Shown here: in pieces, positions 29,710-29,715 of the stretch
Numbering within the stretch: the first letter of the stretch is position 1
How the letters are laid out: every line of letters begins with the position of its first letter
Source of the DNA: Chara braunii
Taxonomy: Eukaryota; Streptophyta; Charophyceae; Charales; Characeae
Assembly (NCBI GenBank): GCA_003427395.1
Contig: BFEA01000027.1
Span: forward strand, 1,267,001-1,296,715
Direction of reading: 5' to 3'
DNA length: 29,715 bases
The notes under the pieces: generated by a model
Databases searched by the model: none
What the model was told of the DNA's origin: nothing
What the model saw: only the letters and a program-made list of their open reading frames with translations
Position numbers and translations under genes: made by a program

Positions 29710-29715
29710 AATGTA

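Overview
This looks like eukaryotic nuclear DNA from a green plant lineage. No bacterial-style gene packing is present, and there are almost no long open frames. Microsatellites are plentiful: (CT)n, (AC)n, (GA)n and long poly-A/T. There are broken non-LTR retrotransposons and several families of short inverted-repeat elements. A broken piece of the plastid gene petB, encoding cytochrome b6, shows that the host has, or had, a photosynthetic plastid. My best guess is a repeat-rich streptophyte alga such as Chara, but that is inference. No previously undescribed enzyme system or operon was found. The interest lies in the repeat and mobile-element structure.

Bases 1-14,700 have mixed to high GC. 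They hold two kilobase-scale pyrimidine-rich tracts (1.1-1.64 kb and 1.8-2.25 kb), many minisatellites, and two families of small elements. One family carries the end sequence CAGGGCATACTCACAC (copies near 1.64, 6.4-6.57 and 7.08-7.33 kb). The other is a near-perfect foldback hairpin family (6.87 and 7.37 kb). A 305-bp tandem duplication (5.57-6.18 kb) is rich in the motif CGTACGGAAC. The only stretch that reads like a host protein is a Lys/Ala-rich terminal exon at 9.29-9.70 kb. G-rich and purine-rich tracts follow at 9.74-12.8 kb.

From 14.7 kb to about 28.5 kb the sequence is mostly AT-rich. It contains the petB fragment (minus strand, 15.0-15.35 kb) and a 5'-truncated LINE ORF2 remnant with zf-RVT zinc finger, 3' tail and poly(A) (17.6-19.88 kb). 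A 746-bp hAT-like non-autonomous element at 20,696-21,441 has an exact 8-bp target duplication. It sits inside a second family of small inverted-repeat elements (end TAGGCTACCAG), whose copies are nested within each other at 20.5-21.8 kb and 23.1-23.6 kb. A second, more decayed LINE fragment lies on the minus strand at 25.9-26.4 kb. A compound foldback repeat lies at 27.08-27.44 kb.

The last 1.2 kb returns to moderate GC. It holds a long (GA)n run and ends in about 50 bp that match the 3' tail of the LINE at 19.7 kb, so a related element probably continues beyond the window. The features do not form a pathway: the window reads as an intergenic or intronic stretch shaped by layered insertions.
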